Below are positions 1-8,296 of a DNA stretch of 64,000 bases, one piece after another. Within the stretch, counting starts at the first letter, position 1, and each line of letters begins with the position of its first letter. The notes under the pieces are model-generated. The model searched no databases and was not told the origin of the DNA. It was given only the letters and a program-made list of their open reading frames with translations. Source of the DNA: Streptomyces dioscori. Lineage in GTDB: Bacteria; Actinomycetota; Actinomycetes; Streptomycetales; Streptomycetaceae. The position numbers were made by a program, and so were the translations under genes. Location: NCBI RefSeq assembly GCF_003024195.1, contig NZ_KZ679038.1, positions 434,001-498,000 of the forward strand, written 5' to 3'.

Positions 1-632
1 ACGAAGATCAGGGCCAGCCCGCGTTCGGCCCGCAGCCGCTCGACGAGGGTCAGGATCTGGTCCTGGACCGTGGTGTCCAGCGCGGTCGTCGGCTCGTCGC
101 ACAGGAGCAGCGAGGGTTCCACCGACAGAGCCATCGCGATCATCACGCGTTGGCGCTGCCCCCCGGAGAGCTGGTGCGGCCATGCGCGGGCCCGTTGCTC
201 CGGGTGCGGCACACCCACTTCGGCCAGGAGTTGCAGGGCCCGGTCGGCGGCGGCCCGACGGGACATGCCGAGGGCCCGGGGGCCGGCGGCGACGAGGTCG
301 CCGATGCGCATGGTCGGGTTCAGCGAGCTCATGGGCTCCTGGAAGATCATGGAGACGCCGTGCCCGCGCAGCTCACGCGGTGCGACGGACCGCAGCCCCT
401 CGCCCGCCCTCCGCTGGAACCGTGTGCTCCCCCGGGTCTGCTTCAGCGCGGGCGGCAGCAGCCCGAGCACGGAACGCAGGGTGAGGCTCTTGCCGGATCC
501 GGACTCACCCACGATCCCGAGGCAGCCACCGGCGTCGACGTGCAGGGACACGTCGTCCACGAGGGTGACTCCGCCCTGTGCCGCGGCGATCGACAGGTTC
601 TCGATCTCGATCACGCGTTCCGTACGGGTCAT
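1..632 (-). CDS. Peptide ABC transporter ATP-binding protein, C-terminus outside window (DppD/OppD-like)
   Basis: Cytoplasmic ATPase of a dipeptide/oligopeptide importer; about 210 N-terminal residues are visible and the gene runs off the left edge. It begins MTRTERVIEIENLS. The Walker A (GESGSGKS), Q-loop (MIFQEPMSSLNP), signature (LSGGQRQRV) and Walker B with catalytic Glu (LLLCDEPTTALD) are all present and in order, so the ATPase looks intact. The FQEPMSSLNP Q-loop is typical of the DppD/OppD branch. Its ATG overlaps the stop of the upstream permease gene (ATGA), which points to translational coupling. A second ATPase (DppF/OppF) probably follows beyond the window. Confidence 0.92.
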   Translation of the reverse strand, partial: MTRTERVIEIENLSIAAAQGGVTLVDDVSLHVDAGGCLGIVGESGSGKSLTLRSVLGLLPPALKQTRGSTRFQRRAGEGLRSVAPRELRGHGVSMIFQEPMSSLNPTMRIGDLVAAGPRALGMSRRAAADRALQLLAEVGVPHPEQRARAWPHQLSGGQRQRVMIAMALSVEPSLLLCDEPTTALDTTVQDQILTLVERLRAERGLALIF

Positions 633-1516
633 GACTTGATCCGATCGTCCAGGCCGTCCCCGATCAGGGCCAGGCCCATGCCGATCAGGGCGATCGCCGC
701 TCCGGGGGCCGCGATCAACCACCAGTTGGTCTGGATGACGCCGCGGCCCGACTGGATCATCGAGCCCCACTCAGGGGTCCCCACGGGGATGCCGACGCCC
801 AGGAAGGACAGGGTCGAGATCGCGACGACGGCCAGCCCGACGTCGACGAAGAAGTAGACGATGCTCTGCCCGATGGCGTTCGGCACGATGTGCCAGGCGA
901 TCACCCGCCGACGGGGCAGGCCGCCCAGCCGCGCTGCCCGGATGTAGTCCATGGAGCGCACCCTGCGCACCTCGCTGCGCAGCAGTCGGGCGTACACGAC
1001 CCAGGAGATGACCGTGAAGCCGATGATGAGCGGCAGTTCGCCGGGTCCCAGGAACAGGAAGCCGGTGCCGGGGCCGAGCAGGCCGACCAGGGCGATGAAG
1101 AAGATGAACAGCGGGAGCGAGACGACGATGTCGGAGGTGCGCATGATCGCCGCGTCCAGCCACTTGCTGCCGAGGCCCGCCGCGATGCCGATCAGGCTGC
1201 CCAGGACCGCGGGGATGAGGGAGCCGAGCACCGCCACGCGCAGGTCGATCCGGATCGCGTAGACGAGCCGGGTCCATTCGTCGCGGCCGAGCTGGTCGGT
1301 GCCGAGAACATGGGCCCGGGAGGGCGGGGCGAGCCGGTTCAGCAGGTCCTGCTCGGCGGGGTGTCCGCTGGTGATGAGCGGTGCGAAGAGCGCGGCCAGG
1401 ACGAAGAGGCCGACGATGACCGCGCCGACGGCCAGCTTGCCGTCGCCGCGTCGGCGCAGCCGGCGTGAGGGCGTGGTGGAGGGTGCGGCGTCCTCGATGA
1501 CAGGCGTGTCGATCAT
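629..1516 (-). CDS. Peptide ABC transporter permease (DppC/OppC-like)
   Basis: Inner-membrane permease of the peptide importer, 295 aa, starting MIDTPVIEDA. A charged N-terminal tail precedes the first hydrophobic segment (VGAVIVGLFVLAALFAPL), followed by the family sequence HVLGTDQLGRDEWTRLVYAIR. An EAA-type loop for ATPase contact is seen around GGLPRRRVIAWHIVPNA. The longer reading upstream in this frame is rejected because it overlaps the partner permease; the ATG at 1516 forms an ATGA overlap with that gene's stop. Substrate cannot be read from the permease; the SBP places it in the peptide/nickel family. Confidence 0.92.
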   Translation of the reverse strand: MIDTPVIEDAAPSTTPSRRLRRRGDGKLAVGAVIVGLFVLAALFAPLITSGHPAEQDLLNRLAPPSRAHVLGTDQLGRDEWTRLVYAIRIDLRVAVLGSLIPAVLGSLIGIAAGLGSKWLDAAIMRTSDIVVSLPLFIFFIALVGLLGPGTGFLFLGPGELPLIIGFTVISWVVYARLLRSEVRRVRSMDYIRAARLGGLPRRRVIAWHIVPNAIGQSIVYFFVDVGLAVVAISTLSFLGVGIPVGTPEWGSMIQSGRGVIQTNWWLIAAPGAAIALIGMGLALIGDGLDDRIKS

Positions 1517-2451
1517 GTCCTCGCCGTCCTCGGGTCGAGCAGCGAGACGGCGGTCTCGCCCAGGATGTTGGCCAGTACGACCCCGGTGGCGAACAGCAGC
1601 GTGATGCCCTGGACCGTGTAGACGTCGCGTTTGGCGGACGCCTCGACCAGTGCGCTGCCCAGGCCGGCGATGTTGAAGGTGGCTTCGAGGATGACGACTC
1701 CGAAGAAGAGGTAGCCGACGTTGAGTGCGAGGAGGGTGAGGACCGGGCCCAGTGCGTTGCGCAGCACGTGGCGGACGATCAGGGTGGGGCCGCCGACGCC
1801 CAGGGACCTGGCGACCGCGATGTACTCGGAGTCGAGCACGTCGATCAGGCTGGACCGCAGGCTCCGTACCAGGACGGGCGTGAGGATGATCGCTCCGGTC
1901 ACGGAGGGCAGGACCAGCGAGCGGAGCAGTTCCGCCGGGCTCGATCCCAGGTCCGCGACGGGGAACCAGCCGGTGGGGATGGCCACCAGTCTGATGAGCA
2001 GGAAGCCGACCCAGAACGCCGGCAGGAACAGGGCCAGGAGGACGCCGAGCCTGATCACGTGGTCGACGGGGCGGTCCCTGAACCAGGCGGCGGTCCAGGC
2101 GAGGACGAGTGAGGTCGTGACCGCGAGCACCAGGGTGCCGAGCAGGAGCCACAGGGTGTCTCCGATGCGCCGGCCGATGATGTCGCTGACGCTCTGTCCG
2201 TCGATCGACGTCCCGAAGTCGCCGTGCAGGACCCTGGTGACGTAGTCCAGGTACTGGTGCGGGAGGCTGCGGTCGAGGCCCAGTTGGTGGCGCAGTTCGC
2301 TCACCGCCTCGGGCGAGGCACGTGGTCCGAGGCGCAGTCTGGCCGCGTCGCCGGGTGCGATCTGGGTCAGCACGAACACGACCAGCGTGACCGCGAGCAG
2401 GACGAGCACCAGCTGGATCAGCCGGGCGAGCACCGTTCTCATCGCTACCAC
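1513..2451 (-). CDS. Peptide ABC transporter permease (DppB/OppB-like)
   Basis: First permease of the importer, 312 aa from a GTG; an in-frame ATG three codons later (2442) is an alternative start. The N-terminus MRTVLARLIQLVLVLLAVTLVVFVLTQIAPGD is the typical first transmembrane helix and GD motif of DppB proteins. The coupling loop is around SLGVGGPTLIVRHVLRNALGP. A purine-rich stretch (GGAAGGGAGGGAG) precedes the start. It lies 40 bp after the SBP gene and overlaps the next permease by ATGA, giving the operon SBP-B-C-D. Confidence 0.92.
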   Translation of the reverse strand: MVAMRTVLARLIQLVLVLLAVTLVVFVLTQIAPGDAARLRLGPRASPEAVSELRHQLGLDRSLPHQYLDYVTRVLHGDFGTSIDGQSVSDIIGRRIGDTLWLLLGTLVLAVTTSLVLAWTAAWFRDRPVDHVIRLGVLLALFLPAFWVGFLLIRLVAIPTGWFPVADLGSSPAELLRSLVLPSVTGAIILTPVLVRSLRSSLIDVLDSEYIAVARSLGVGGPTLIVRHVLRNALGPVLTLLALNVGYLFFGVVILEATFNIAGLGSALVEASAKRDVYTVQGITLLFATGVVLANILGETAVSLLDPRTART

Positions 2452-2491
2452 GAAACTCCCTCCCTTCCTTGGAGAGTGCCGGACACGACTG

Positions 2492-4045
2492 TCAGCTCCT
2501 GATGTTCAACTCATCCGCGCAGTACGCCTGGTAGGGCGCGGCGACGAAGCCCTGCACCCGGTCGGCGACCGCGTCGAGCGCGTTGGGCACGGCCAGCGGA
2601 AGCACGGCGTGGCTCGCGTTGGCGGTGGCTTCGAAGTCCTGCACGGCGGCGCTCACTTCGGATGTGTCGCTCGCCGCGTGGACGGCGGCCAGGGCCTTGT
2701 TCGCCGGGCCGGGGTCGGACTGGGAGAACACGACGCCGGTCGCCCCGAGGAAGCCGAGGGGGTCGATGGGGGTGGGTGCGAGTGCGCTGTAGGTGACCAT
2801 GCCGAGCTGGAAGGAGCCCTTGCCCAGATCGTCGATCAGGGAGCTGGTCGGGAGCGGGCTGACGGTGGCCTTGATGCCTGCCTCGGCCAGCATCGGGGTC
2901 AGGGCCTGGGCCGCGAGTTTTCCGGGGCCGCCGTCGCTGGGCACGATCAGCTCGATGGTCCGGCCGTCGTAGTCGGATGCGTCGACCAGCTTCTTCGCGG
3001 CCTTCACGTCGGTGGTGGACCAGGTGCACTTGGGGCATTTGGTGACGCCGGGGACCTGTTGCGGCAGCAGTGAGGTGGCCACGCCGGCCTCGCCGACGTA
3101 GCCGCCGCGGACGAGCTTGCGGTAGTCGACGGCCAGCGCGATCGCCTTCCTGAGGCGGACGTCGGCCAGGGGCCCGGACTTCGTGTTCATGGTGAGGACA
3201 CTGACGCCGGTGGACGGCGCACGGACGATGTTGTTCTTGGGGTACTGGGCGGCCGCTTCGAGTTCCACGCCGTTGACGACGTCGAGGGAACCGCTCTGGA
3301 ACTGCAGGAGTTGCTGTCCCCCGTCGGCGACGACCTTGTAGTCGACCTTGTCGAGGTAGGGCAGGCCGGTCCGGTAGTAGTGCGGGTTGCGGGTGAGGGC
3401 GATGGACCGTCCCACGGTCTCGCCGCTGATCACGAAGGGCCCTGCCCCGACGGGTTTCTTCCAGTACGCGGCGGCGCTCCGGCCGCCGTACTTGTCGGGG
3501 AAGATCGCGGCGTTGGCGGTCGACAGGACGGCGGGGAGCGTCTCGTCCGGTTCGGAGAGGTGGAAGACGACGGTGTTCCTGGACGGTGTGTCCACGGACT
3601 TGATGGAGGAGAAGTAGCTGCCGTACAGCTCTCCCTTGCTCCACAGGCCTTCCGAGAACTTGACGTCCGCGGACGTGACGGGTCTGCCGTCACTGAACTT
3701 GGCGTCCGGGCTCAGGGTGAACTTCAGCGTCCTGGCCTTGGGATCGGCCTTGTAGGAGGAGGCCAGGGCCGGCTGGAGGGTCTTGCCGTCGGGCGTGGAG
3801 CGCAGGAGCGAGGCGTAGACCTGAGGGAAGACCCGGTAGCTCTGGGTCGCGAGCGCCTTCTGGGGGTTCCAGGTGTCGATCGCGCTGCTGAGCGACATGG
3901 AGAGCGAGCCGCCCCGTTTCGCGGGCGAAGAGGCGGTTCCGGAGGCGGCCGAGTCCGTACCGCCGGAGCTGCATCCGCTGAGGAGGAGCGCCGTGGCCAT
4001 CAGCGCCGTACCGCACGCGGTGGTCCCGGCCGTCGACTTGCGCAT
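2492..4045 (-). CDS. Peptide/nickel family ABC substrate-binding lipoprotein (SBP family 5)
   Basis: Extracytoplasmic solute-binding protein, 517 aa. The N-terminus is a lipoprotein signal peptide (MRKSTAGTTACGTALMATALLLSGC) with lipobox LSGC. The SBP_bac_5 pattern follows: a LRSTPDGKTLQPALASSY segment, LKFTLSPDAKFSDGRPVTSADVKFS, and a C-terminal lobe with YVGEAGVATSLLPQQVPG. The start is supported by GAGGGAAG a few bases before ATG. It is the first gene of the importer operon and carries a candidate operator 18 bp upstream of the start (4064-4076) shared with the neighbouring catabolic genes, so the transporter probably supplies that pathway. Confidence 0.93.
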   Translation of the reverse strand: MRKSTAGTTACGTALMATALLLSGCSSGGTDSAASGTASSPAKRGGSLSMSLSSAIDTWNPQKALATQSYRVFPQVYASLLRSTPDGKTLQPALASSYKADPKARTLKFTLSPDAKFSDGRPVTSADVKFSEGLWSKGELYGSYFSSIKSVDTPSRNTVVFHLSEPDETLPAVLSTANAAIFPDKYGGRSAAAYWKKPVGAGPFVISGETVGRSIALTRNPHYYRTGLPYLDKVDYKVVADGGQQLLQFQSGSLDVVNGVELEAAAQYPKNNIVRAPSTGVSVLTMNTKSGPLADVRLRKAIALAVDYRKLVRGGYVGEAGVATSLLPQQVPGVTKCPKCTWSTTDVKAAKKLVDASDYDGRTIELIVPSDGGPGKLAAQALTPMLAEAGIKATVSPLPTSSLIDDLGKGSFQLGMVTYSALAPTPIDPLGFLGATGVVFSQSDPGPANKALAAVHAASDTSEVSAAVQDFEATANASHAVLPLAVPNALDAVADRVQGFVAAPYQAYCADELNIRS

Positions 4046-4063
4046 AACTTCCCTCGCAGTTTC

Positions 4064-4076
4064 GTAAGTTATCTAC
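4064..4076. promoter_or_regulatory. Candidate operator upstream of the peptide importer
   Basis: On the minus strand it reads TGGTAGATAACTTACGA, matching the sites at 6392 and 12460 (TGGTAATATTTTTACGA and TGGTAAAATTCTTACGA) except at one half-site base and in the centre. It lies 18 bp upstream of the SBP start codon, where a bound repressor would block transcription. The regulator is inferred to be the TetR-like protein at 12502. Confidence 0.6.
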
Positions 4077-4220
4077 CAAGTGACGTTCTCAATCTACGCC
4101 GGGTTCCGTCACTCGTCTAGGTGGCTGGAAAAAGCGGGTGCCGGCAGGGCGGACTTCTCATGAACATCTATCGTCCGACCTGCGGTTTTCCGCACGGCCC
4201 GTAGCTTCGGGGTCGGCATG

Positions 4221-6368
4221 TCAGCCGTCCGCGTCGCCCCGCCGGGCCTGATCGCACCCCTGCACATGCCGCACCATCCAGTCGACGAGTGCCTCGTTCT
4301 GCGCCCGTCGGGACGGCACGGGCCCCGAGATCGCCCCTTCGTGGGAGGCGTCCGGCAGCATCAGCAGCTCGGCGACGCAACCGGCCCGCCGCAGCACCGA
4401 GTAGAACTGCTTGCTCTGCTCGGGCGGGCACCGGTGGTCGGCCTCGCCCTGGATCAGCAGGGTCGGCGTCGTGCAGGTGTGGGCCGTGGCGATCGGCGAC
4501 AGCCGCCGGTAGCGCTCGAAGTCGCTCTGCGGCAGCGCGTCCAGCACGGCGGGCAGGAAACTGAGCCCTACATCGCTGGTCCCGTACATGCTCCAGAAGT
4601 TCGTCACGGGATTCTCGATCACGGCGGCCTTGAACCGGTCGGTGTGACCGACGATCCAGCTGGACATGTAGCCGCCGTACGACAGCCCGGAGACCCCCAG
4701 CCGGTCCGGATCGGCCCAGCCCTCGTCCACTGTGAGGTCCACCGCGGCCATCAGGTCGTGGAAGTCCTTGTTGCCCCAGTCGCCGATGATGGCGTCGGCG
4801 AAGTCCGTGCCGTAGCCGCGCGAGCCGCGGGGGTTCACCATGAGCACCCCGAACCCGGCGCCGCACAGGACATGGGCGTCCGTGACGTAGGCCTCGCCGT
4901 AGGCGGATCGGGGGCCGCCGTGAATGAGCAGGACGGTCGGCAGCGCACCGACGGCGTTCGCGGGCCGCAGCAGTTTGGCCTGGACCGTCGCGCCGTTCCC
5001 GATGGGTACGCGGAAGGTGGTGACCGTGCACGGCACGGTGCGGGACCGGTTGTGGGTGGCGGTGTCGGTGACGCGTACGTCGTCGCCCGTGTCCAGGTCG
5101 CGGAGCCACAGGTCGGGCGGGCCGGTGAGAGTGCCGTAGCCGTACAGCAGGCGCTGCCCGGCGACCGCCAACGGGTAGAAGCAGCCCGTGCCGGCCAGCA
5201 CCGGATCGGCCTTCGGCTCGCCGTCCAGCGCGACGCGGTGCACTTCCAGGCGGTCCTCGACCTGTACGCGCAGTACGGCGTCCCCCGCATGCAGGAGCAG
5301 CCTCGTGTCGGGGTCCATGAACGGAACAGCTATGTCGCCCAGGACGTCGCCGTTGAGATCGAGGTCCAGGCCTGCGGCGCGGTCGGTCGACTGCCAGGGC
5401 GCGGGGTCCGCGTCCGTACCGTCGACGGCCCGCAGAGTCCACAACTGCCCCACGGAGTGCGGCTTGGCGCCGGACGACGTCACCGCGATCCGTCCGTCGT
5501 CCAGTGCCCGCACGGAGAAGACGTCGAGCGCGCGCAGGTGTTCGACAGGGGTGGCGTCGGCCCCGTCGGCGGCGACCGAGCGGACGGCGGCGACGCTCTG
5601 CTGCCACTGGTCGGGCCCGAGCCCCGCACGGTAGGCGATCCGCCAGGGGGACGGCCGGCCGTCCCCGTCGCCGTCGGCCCCCGAGGGCGGCAACCACGTG
5701 GGCTGGCTGTTGACCCACTCGTCGTCCGTGAGCCGCGTGTGCGTCCCCGTGCCGAGGTCGAAGACGAAGATGTCCGCGGTGGCGTCGTCGACGAGGCCGA
5801 GCCCGTCCACCCAGCCGATCACACGGGTGATCCGGTACGGCGCCCCGGGCACGCGTGTGCGCCGCGTCGCCGCGTAGGCGATACGGCGGCCGTCGGGACT
5901 CCACGCCGGCCGTCCGAAGACCGAGCGGTCCGGCGCCTCCGGGTCGACGAGCACCTCGAACGCGAAGTCGGGCGCGTCGGCGGGACGGACGAGGACGATG
6001 CGCGTGACCGGCCCGTCCTGCGAGAGGAACGCCAGACGGCTGCCGTCCGGCGAGAACAGGGGGGTGTGGCCGCCCTCGCCGAACGCGACGGTGACGGAGG
6101 GCGCGTCGGCGGAGGAGGCGGAGGAGGCGGAGAGGGCTGAGGGGGCGGCGCCCTGCGCCACTTCGCTCAGGTGCAGAGTGCGCCGCTCGGTGTCCCCCTC
6201 GATACGGGACGAGGCCCACGCGACGAGCGTGCCGTCCGGGCTCAGGTCGGCACTGTGCAGCAGCTCCATCGCCTCGACGGCCTGAATGTCGACGGCGTGG
6301 GTGTCGACGGCCTGGGTGTCGACGGCCTGGGTGCTCGCCCGGTCGGATCCGGTGTCGGTCGGGGGCAT
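4221..6368 (-). CDS. S9 family prolyl oligopeptidase-like serine peptidase
   Basis: Predicted cytoplasmic oligopeptidase/acyl-aminoacyl peptidase of 715 aa: N-terminal beta-propeller (residues about 35-440, with TolB/DPP-like blades such as FSPDGSRLAFLSQD and WSPDGRRIAYAA) and a C-terminal alpha/beta hydrolase (about 450-700). The triad is Ser563 in GLSYGGYM, Asp644 in GEADHRCPPEQS and His676 in DASHEG. No signal peptide is visible. The start has a good site (GAGGAG, 5 nt spacing). The first 30 residues contain a low-complexity AVDTQ-type repeat from a 15-bp tandem repeat. It is divergent from the AtuA-family operon with a shared operator between, and follows the peptide importer, so cutting imported peptides or acyl-peptides is the likely role. 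Exact specificity is unknown. Confidence 0.92.
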   Translation of the reverse strand: MPPTDTGSDRASTQAVDTQAVDTHAVDIQAVEAMELLHSADLSPDGTLVAWASSRIEGDTERRTLHLSEVAQGAAPSALSASSASSADAPSVTVAFGEGGHTPLFSPDGSRLAFLSQDGPVTRIVLVRPADAPDFAFEVLVDPEAPDRSVFGRPAWSPDGRRIAYAATRRTRVPGAPYRITRVIGWVDGLGLVDDATADIFVFDLGTGTHTRLTDDEWVNSQPTWLPPSGADGDGDGRPSPWRIAYRAGLGPDQWQQSVAAVRSVAADGADATPVEHLRALDVFSVRALDDGRIAVTSSGAKPHSVGQLWTLRAVDGTDADPAPWQSTDRAAGLDLDLNGDVLGDIAVPFMDPDTRLLLHAGDAVLRVQVEDRLEVHRVALDGEPKADPVLAGTGCFYPLAVAGQRLLYGYGTLTGPPDLWLRDLDTGDDVRVTDTATHNRSRTVPCTVTTFRVPIGNGATVQAKLLRPANAVGALPTVLLIHGGPRSAYGEAYVTDAHVLCGAGFGVLMVNPRGSRGYGTDFADAIIGDWGNKDFHDLMAAVDLTVDEGWADPDRLGVSGLSYGGYMSSWIVGHTDRFKAAVIENPVTNFWSMYGTSDVGLSFLPAVLDALPQSDFERYRRLSPIATAHTCTTPTLLIQGEADHRCPPEQSKQFYSVLRRAGCVAELLMLPDASHEGAISGPVPSRRAQNEALVDWMVRHVQGCDQARRGDADG
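6274..6333 (-). repeat. 15-bp tandem repeat at the 5' end of the S9 peptidase gene
   Basis: Four units of a 15-bp sequence (tcgacggcctgggtg on the plus strand; the last two identical) encode a pentapeptide repeat of type AVDTQ/AVDTH/AVDIQ ahead of the first propeller blade. The length keeps the reading frame. Confidence 0.9.
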
Positions 6369-6391
6369 GACTGCTCCTCGGGTCGAAGTTC

Positions 6392-6404
6392 GTAAAAATA
6401 TTAC
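6392..6404. promoter_or_regulatory. Candidate operator in the S9 peptidase/AtuA divergent promoter region
   Basis: Perfect half-sites GTAA-N5-TTAC (GTAAAAATATTAC). The right half overlaps a possible -35 (TTACCA, 6401-6406) that stands 17 bp before TACACT (6424-6429), the -10 of the AtuA gene. It is also 24 bp upstream of the S9 start, so one site can control both divergent genes. Confidence 0.65.
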
Positions 6405-6435
6405 CAGTTACAAAAAATGTATGTACACTCCGAAC
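6401..6435 (+). promoter_or_regulatory. Leaderless promoter of the AtuA-family operon
   Basis: TTACCA (-35), 17-bp spacer, TACACT (-10), then 6 nt to the ATG at 6436. No Shine-Dalgarno sequence is present before the ATG, and the spacing places transcription start at or next to the start codon, as in actinomycete leaderless genes. Confidence 0.6.
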
Positions 6436-7851
6436 ATGGTCACTCTTCAGGCCTCAGCCAGTGAGCGGGGCGCCCTGCGCATCGGCTCCGGCGCCGGTTT
6501 CGCCGACGACCGCATCGAGCCCGCCGTACAGCTGGTCGAGTCCGGCGACATCCAGTACCTGGTCTTCGAATGCCTGGCCGAACGCTCGGTCGCCCTGGCG
6601 GAGTTGGAGCGGCGCCGCGACCCCGCCCGCGGATACAACCCGTGGCTTGCCGACCGCATGACGGCGGTCCTGCCGGAGTGCGCGCGCCGGGGTATCCGCG
6701 TCATCACCAACATGGGCGCGGCCAACCCGCGGGCGGCAGGCGCGCTCGTCGCCGAGCTCGCGCGGGCCAGGGGACTGCGTGGACTGTCGGTCGCCGTGGT
6801 GACGGGCGACGATGTACTCGATCGCATCCTTGAGCGACCCGATCTCCCGCTCCTGGAGCGTGAGGGAACCGTCGGCTCCCTCGGCGACCGCGTGGTGTCG
6901 GCCCACGCCTACCTGGGATGCGAAGGGATCACCCACGCTCTGAGCCAGGGCGCCGATGTAGTGATCACGGGCCGAGTTGCGGACCCTTCGCTCTATATTG
7001 CACCCCTTGTCCATGAATTCGGCTGGGACACCAGCGACTGGGACCTGATCGCCAAGGGCGCCTGCGCGGGGCACTTGATGGAGTGCGGGGCCCAGGTCAT
7101 GGGCGGCTATTTCGCGGACCCTGGCCACAAGGACGTTCCCGGTCTCGCCGATCTGGGGTTTCCGATCGCCGAGGTGCACCCTGACGGGACCTTCACGATC
7201 AGCAAGCTGCCGGGGTCGGGCGGCCTGGTGACGCCGGCCACGTGCACGGAACAACTGCTGTACGAAGTGCACGACCCGTCCGCCTATCCGTCGGCCGACG
7301 TGGTGGCCGACTTCTCCGAGGTCCGCCTCGACGAGTCCGGTCACGACACCGTGCTGGTCCGAGGAGCGCGCGGGCGGCGACGCCCGGACGACCTGAAGGT
7401 CTCCGTCGGCTACCGCGACGGCTTCACCGGGGAGGGTCAGATCTCCTACGCCGGACCCAACGCACTCCCCCGCGCCCGGCTGGCTCTGGACGTCCTGCGA
7501 GCGCGCATCGAGAAGCAGGGCATCGCCTCAGGGGCGGCGCGCTACGAACTCATCGGGGTCGACGCGGTCAGCCGTGGCATCGGTCCCGGGACCGGTTCTG
7601 CTTGCGATCTCCGCCCCGGCCTCGGCACAGCTGGTCCGGACCGGCTGAACGAGGTCCGTGTCCGGGTCGCCGCCCGGACCGACACCGAGGACGGGGCCCG
7701 CCGGATCGCGCACGAGGTGAGCGCGATGTGGCTCAACGGCCCGGCCGGCGGCGGCGGTGTGGTCACGTCCGTCACCGAGCGGATCGCCATCGCCTCGGTC
7801 TTCCTGCCCCGCTCCGACGTCACACCGTCGGTCACGTTCGCGGAGGTCTAG
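6436..7851 (+). CDS. AtuA-family protein (DUF1446, acyclic terpene utilisation family)
   Basis: A 471-aa protein of the DUF1446/AtuA family, named after the Pseudomonas citronellol/geraniol cluster; the chemical step of this family is not well settled. Seen: LRIGSGAGFADDRIEPAVQLVESGDIQYLVFECLAERSVA at the N-terminus, TNMGAANPRAAG, and DVVITGRVADPSLYIAPLVHEFGW in the middle, all characteristic. The ATG at 6436 is preferred over the in-frame ATG at 6421 because TACACT lies exactly 6 nt upstream (leaderless start). Its stop abuts the ATG of the AtuA-related gene at 7852. It heads an operon with amidohydrolase, aldehyde dehydrogenase and decarboxylase genes, so a catabolic role is inferred; there is no evidence here for terpenes as substrate. 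Confidence 0.9.
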   Translation: MVTLQASASERGALRIGSGAGFADDRIEPAVQLVESGDIQYLVFECLAERSVALAELERRRDPARGYNPWLADRMTAVLPECARRGIRVITNMGAANPRAAGALVAELARARGLRGLSVAVVTGDDVLDRILERPDLPLLEREGTVGSLGDRVVSAHAYLGCEGITHALSQGADVVITGRVADPSLYIAPLVHEFGWDTSDWDLIAKGACAGHLMECGAQVMGGYFADPGHKDVPGLADLGFPIAEVHPDGTFTISKLPGSGGLVTPATCTEQLLYEVHDPSAYPSADVVADFSEVRLDESGHDTVLVRGARGRRRPDDLKVSVGYRDGFTGEGQISYAGPNALPRARLALDVLRARIEKQGIASGAARYELIGVDAVSRGIGPGTGSACDLRPGLGTAGPDRLNEVRVRVAARTDTEDGARRIAHEVSAMWLNGPAGGGGVVTSVTERIAIASVFLPRSDVTPSVTFAEV

Positions 7852-8292
7852 ATGCTCCTGCACGCACTCGCCCACGCCCGGTCCGGCGACAAGGGAAACG
7901 TCTCGGACATCACCGTCATCGCCTACGAGGCACGGGACTTCCCCCTCCTGAGGGGGCTCGTGACCGCCGAGAGGGTTCAGCGGCATCTCGCTGCCTTCCT
8001 CGAAGGCGGAGAAGCCGGCGAAGGCGAGGTCCGGCGCTACGAGCTGCCGCATCTGGGCGCGCTGAAGTTCGTCCTCGAAGGCGCGCTCGACGGTGGAGTC
8101 ACCCGCAGCCTCAGCCTCGACACACACGGCAAATGCCTCGGCTCCCTGCTCCTCGGCATGGACATCGGTGACGACCACGAGCCGGAGTCGGAGTCGGCGC
8201 CGGAGCTGAATCCGGAGCCACCGGAGCCACCGGAGCCACCGGATTCGCCTCAGTGGTCGGGGACCAGAACTTCGCACGGCACACGGAGGTAG
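7852..8292 (+). CDS. AtuA-related small protein (C-terminal domain partner)
   Basis: A 146-aa protein starting MLLHALAHARSGDKGNVSDITVIAYE, the signature of the domain found either fused to the C-terminus of AtuA/DUF1446 proteins or encoded next to them. It follows the AtuA gene with zero spacing, so the two probably form one functional unit. The conserved part ends near residue 105 (KCLGSLLLGMDI); the rest is a low-complexity tail with PEPPEPPEPPDSP from a 9-bp repeat. Molecular function is unknown. Confidence 0.85.
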   Translation: MLLHALAHARSGDKGNVSDITVIAYEARDFPLLRGLVTAERVQRHLAAFLEGGEAGEGEVRRYELPHLGALKFVLEGALDGGVTRSLSLDTHGKCLGSLLLGMDIGDDHEPESESAPELNPEPPEPPEPPDSPQWSGTRTSHGTRR

Positions 8293-8296
8293 CACG

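Noticed and set aside
4218..6140. A 640-codon open frame opposite the S9 peptidase gene
   Set aside because: Antisense shadow in high-GC DNA; ends in a poly-Gly run, no domain, no ribosome-binding site.
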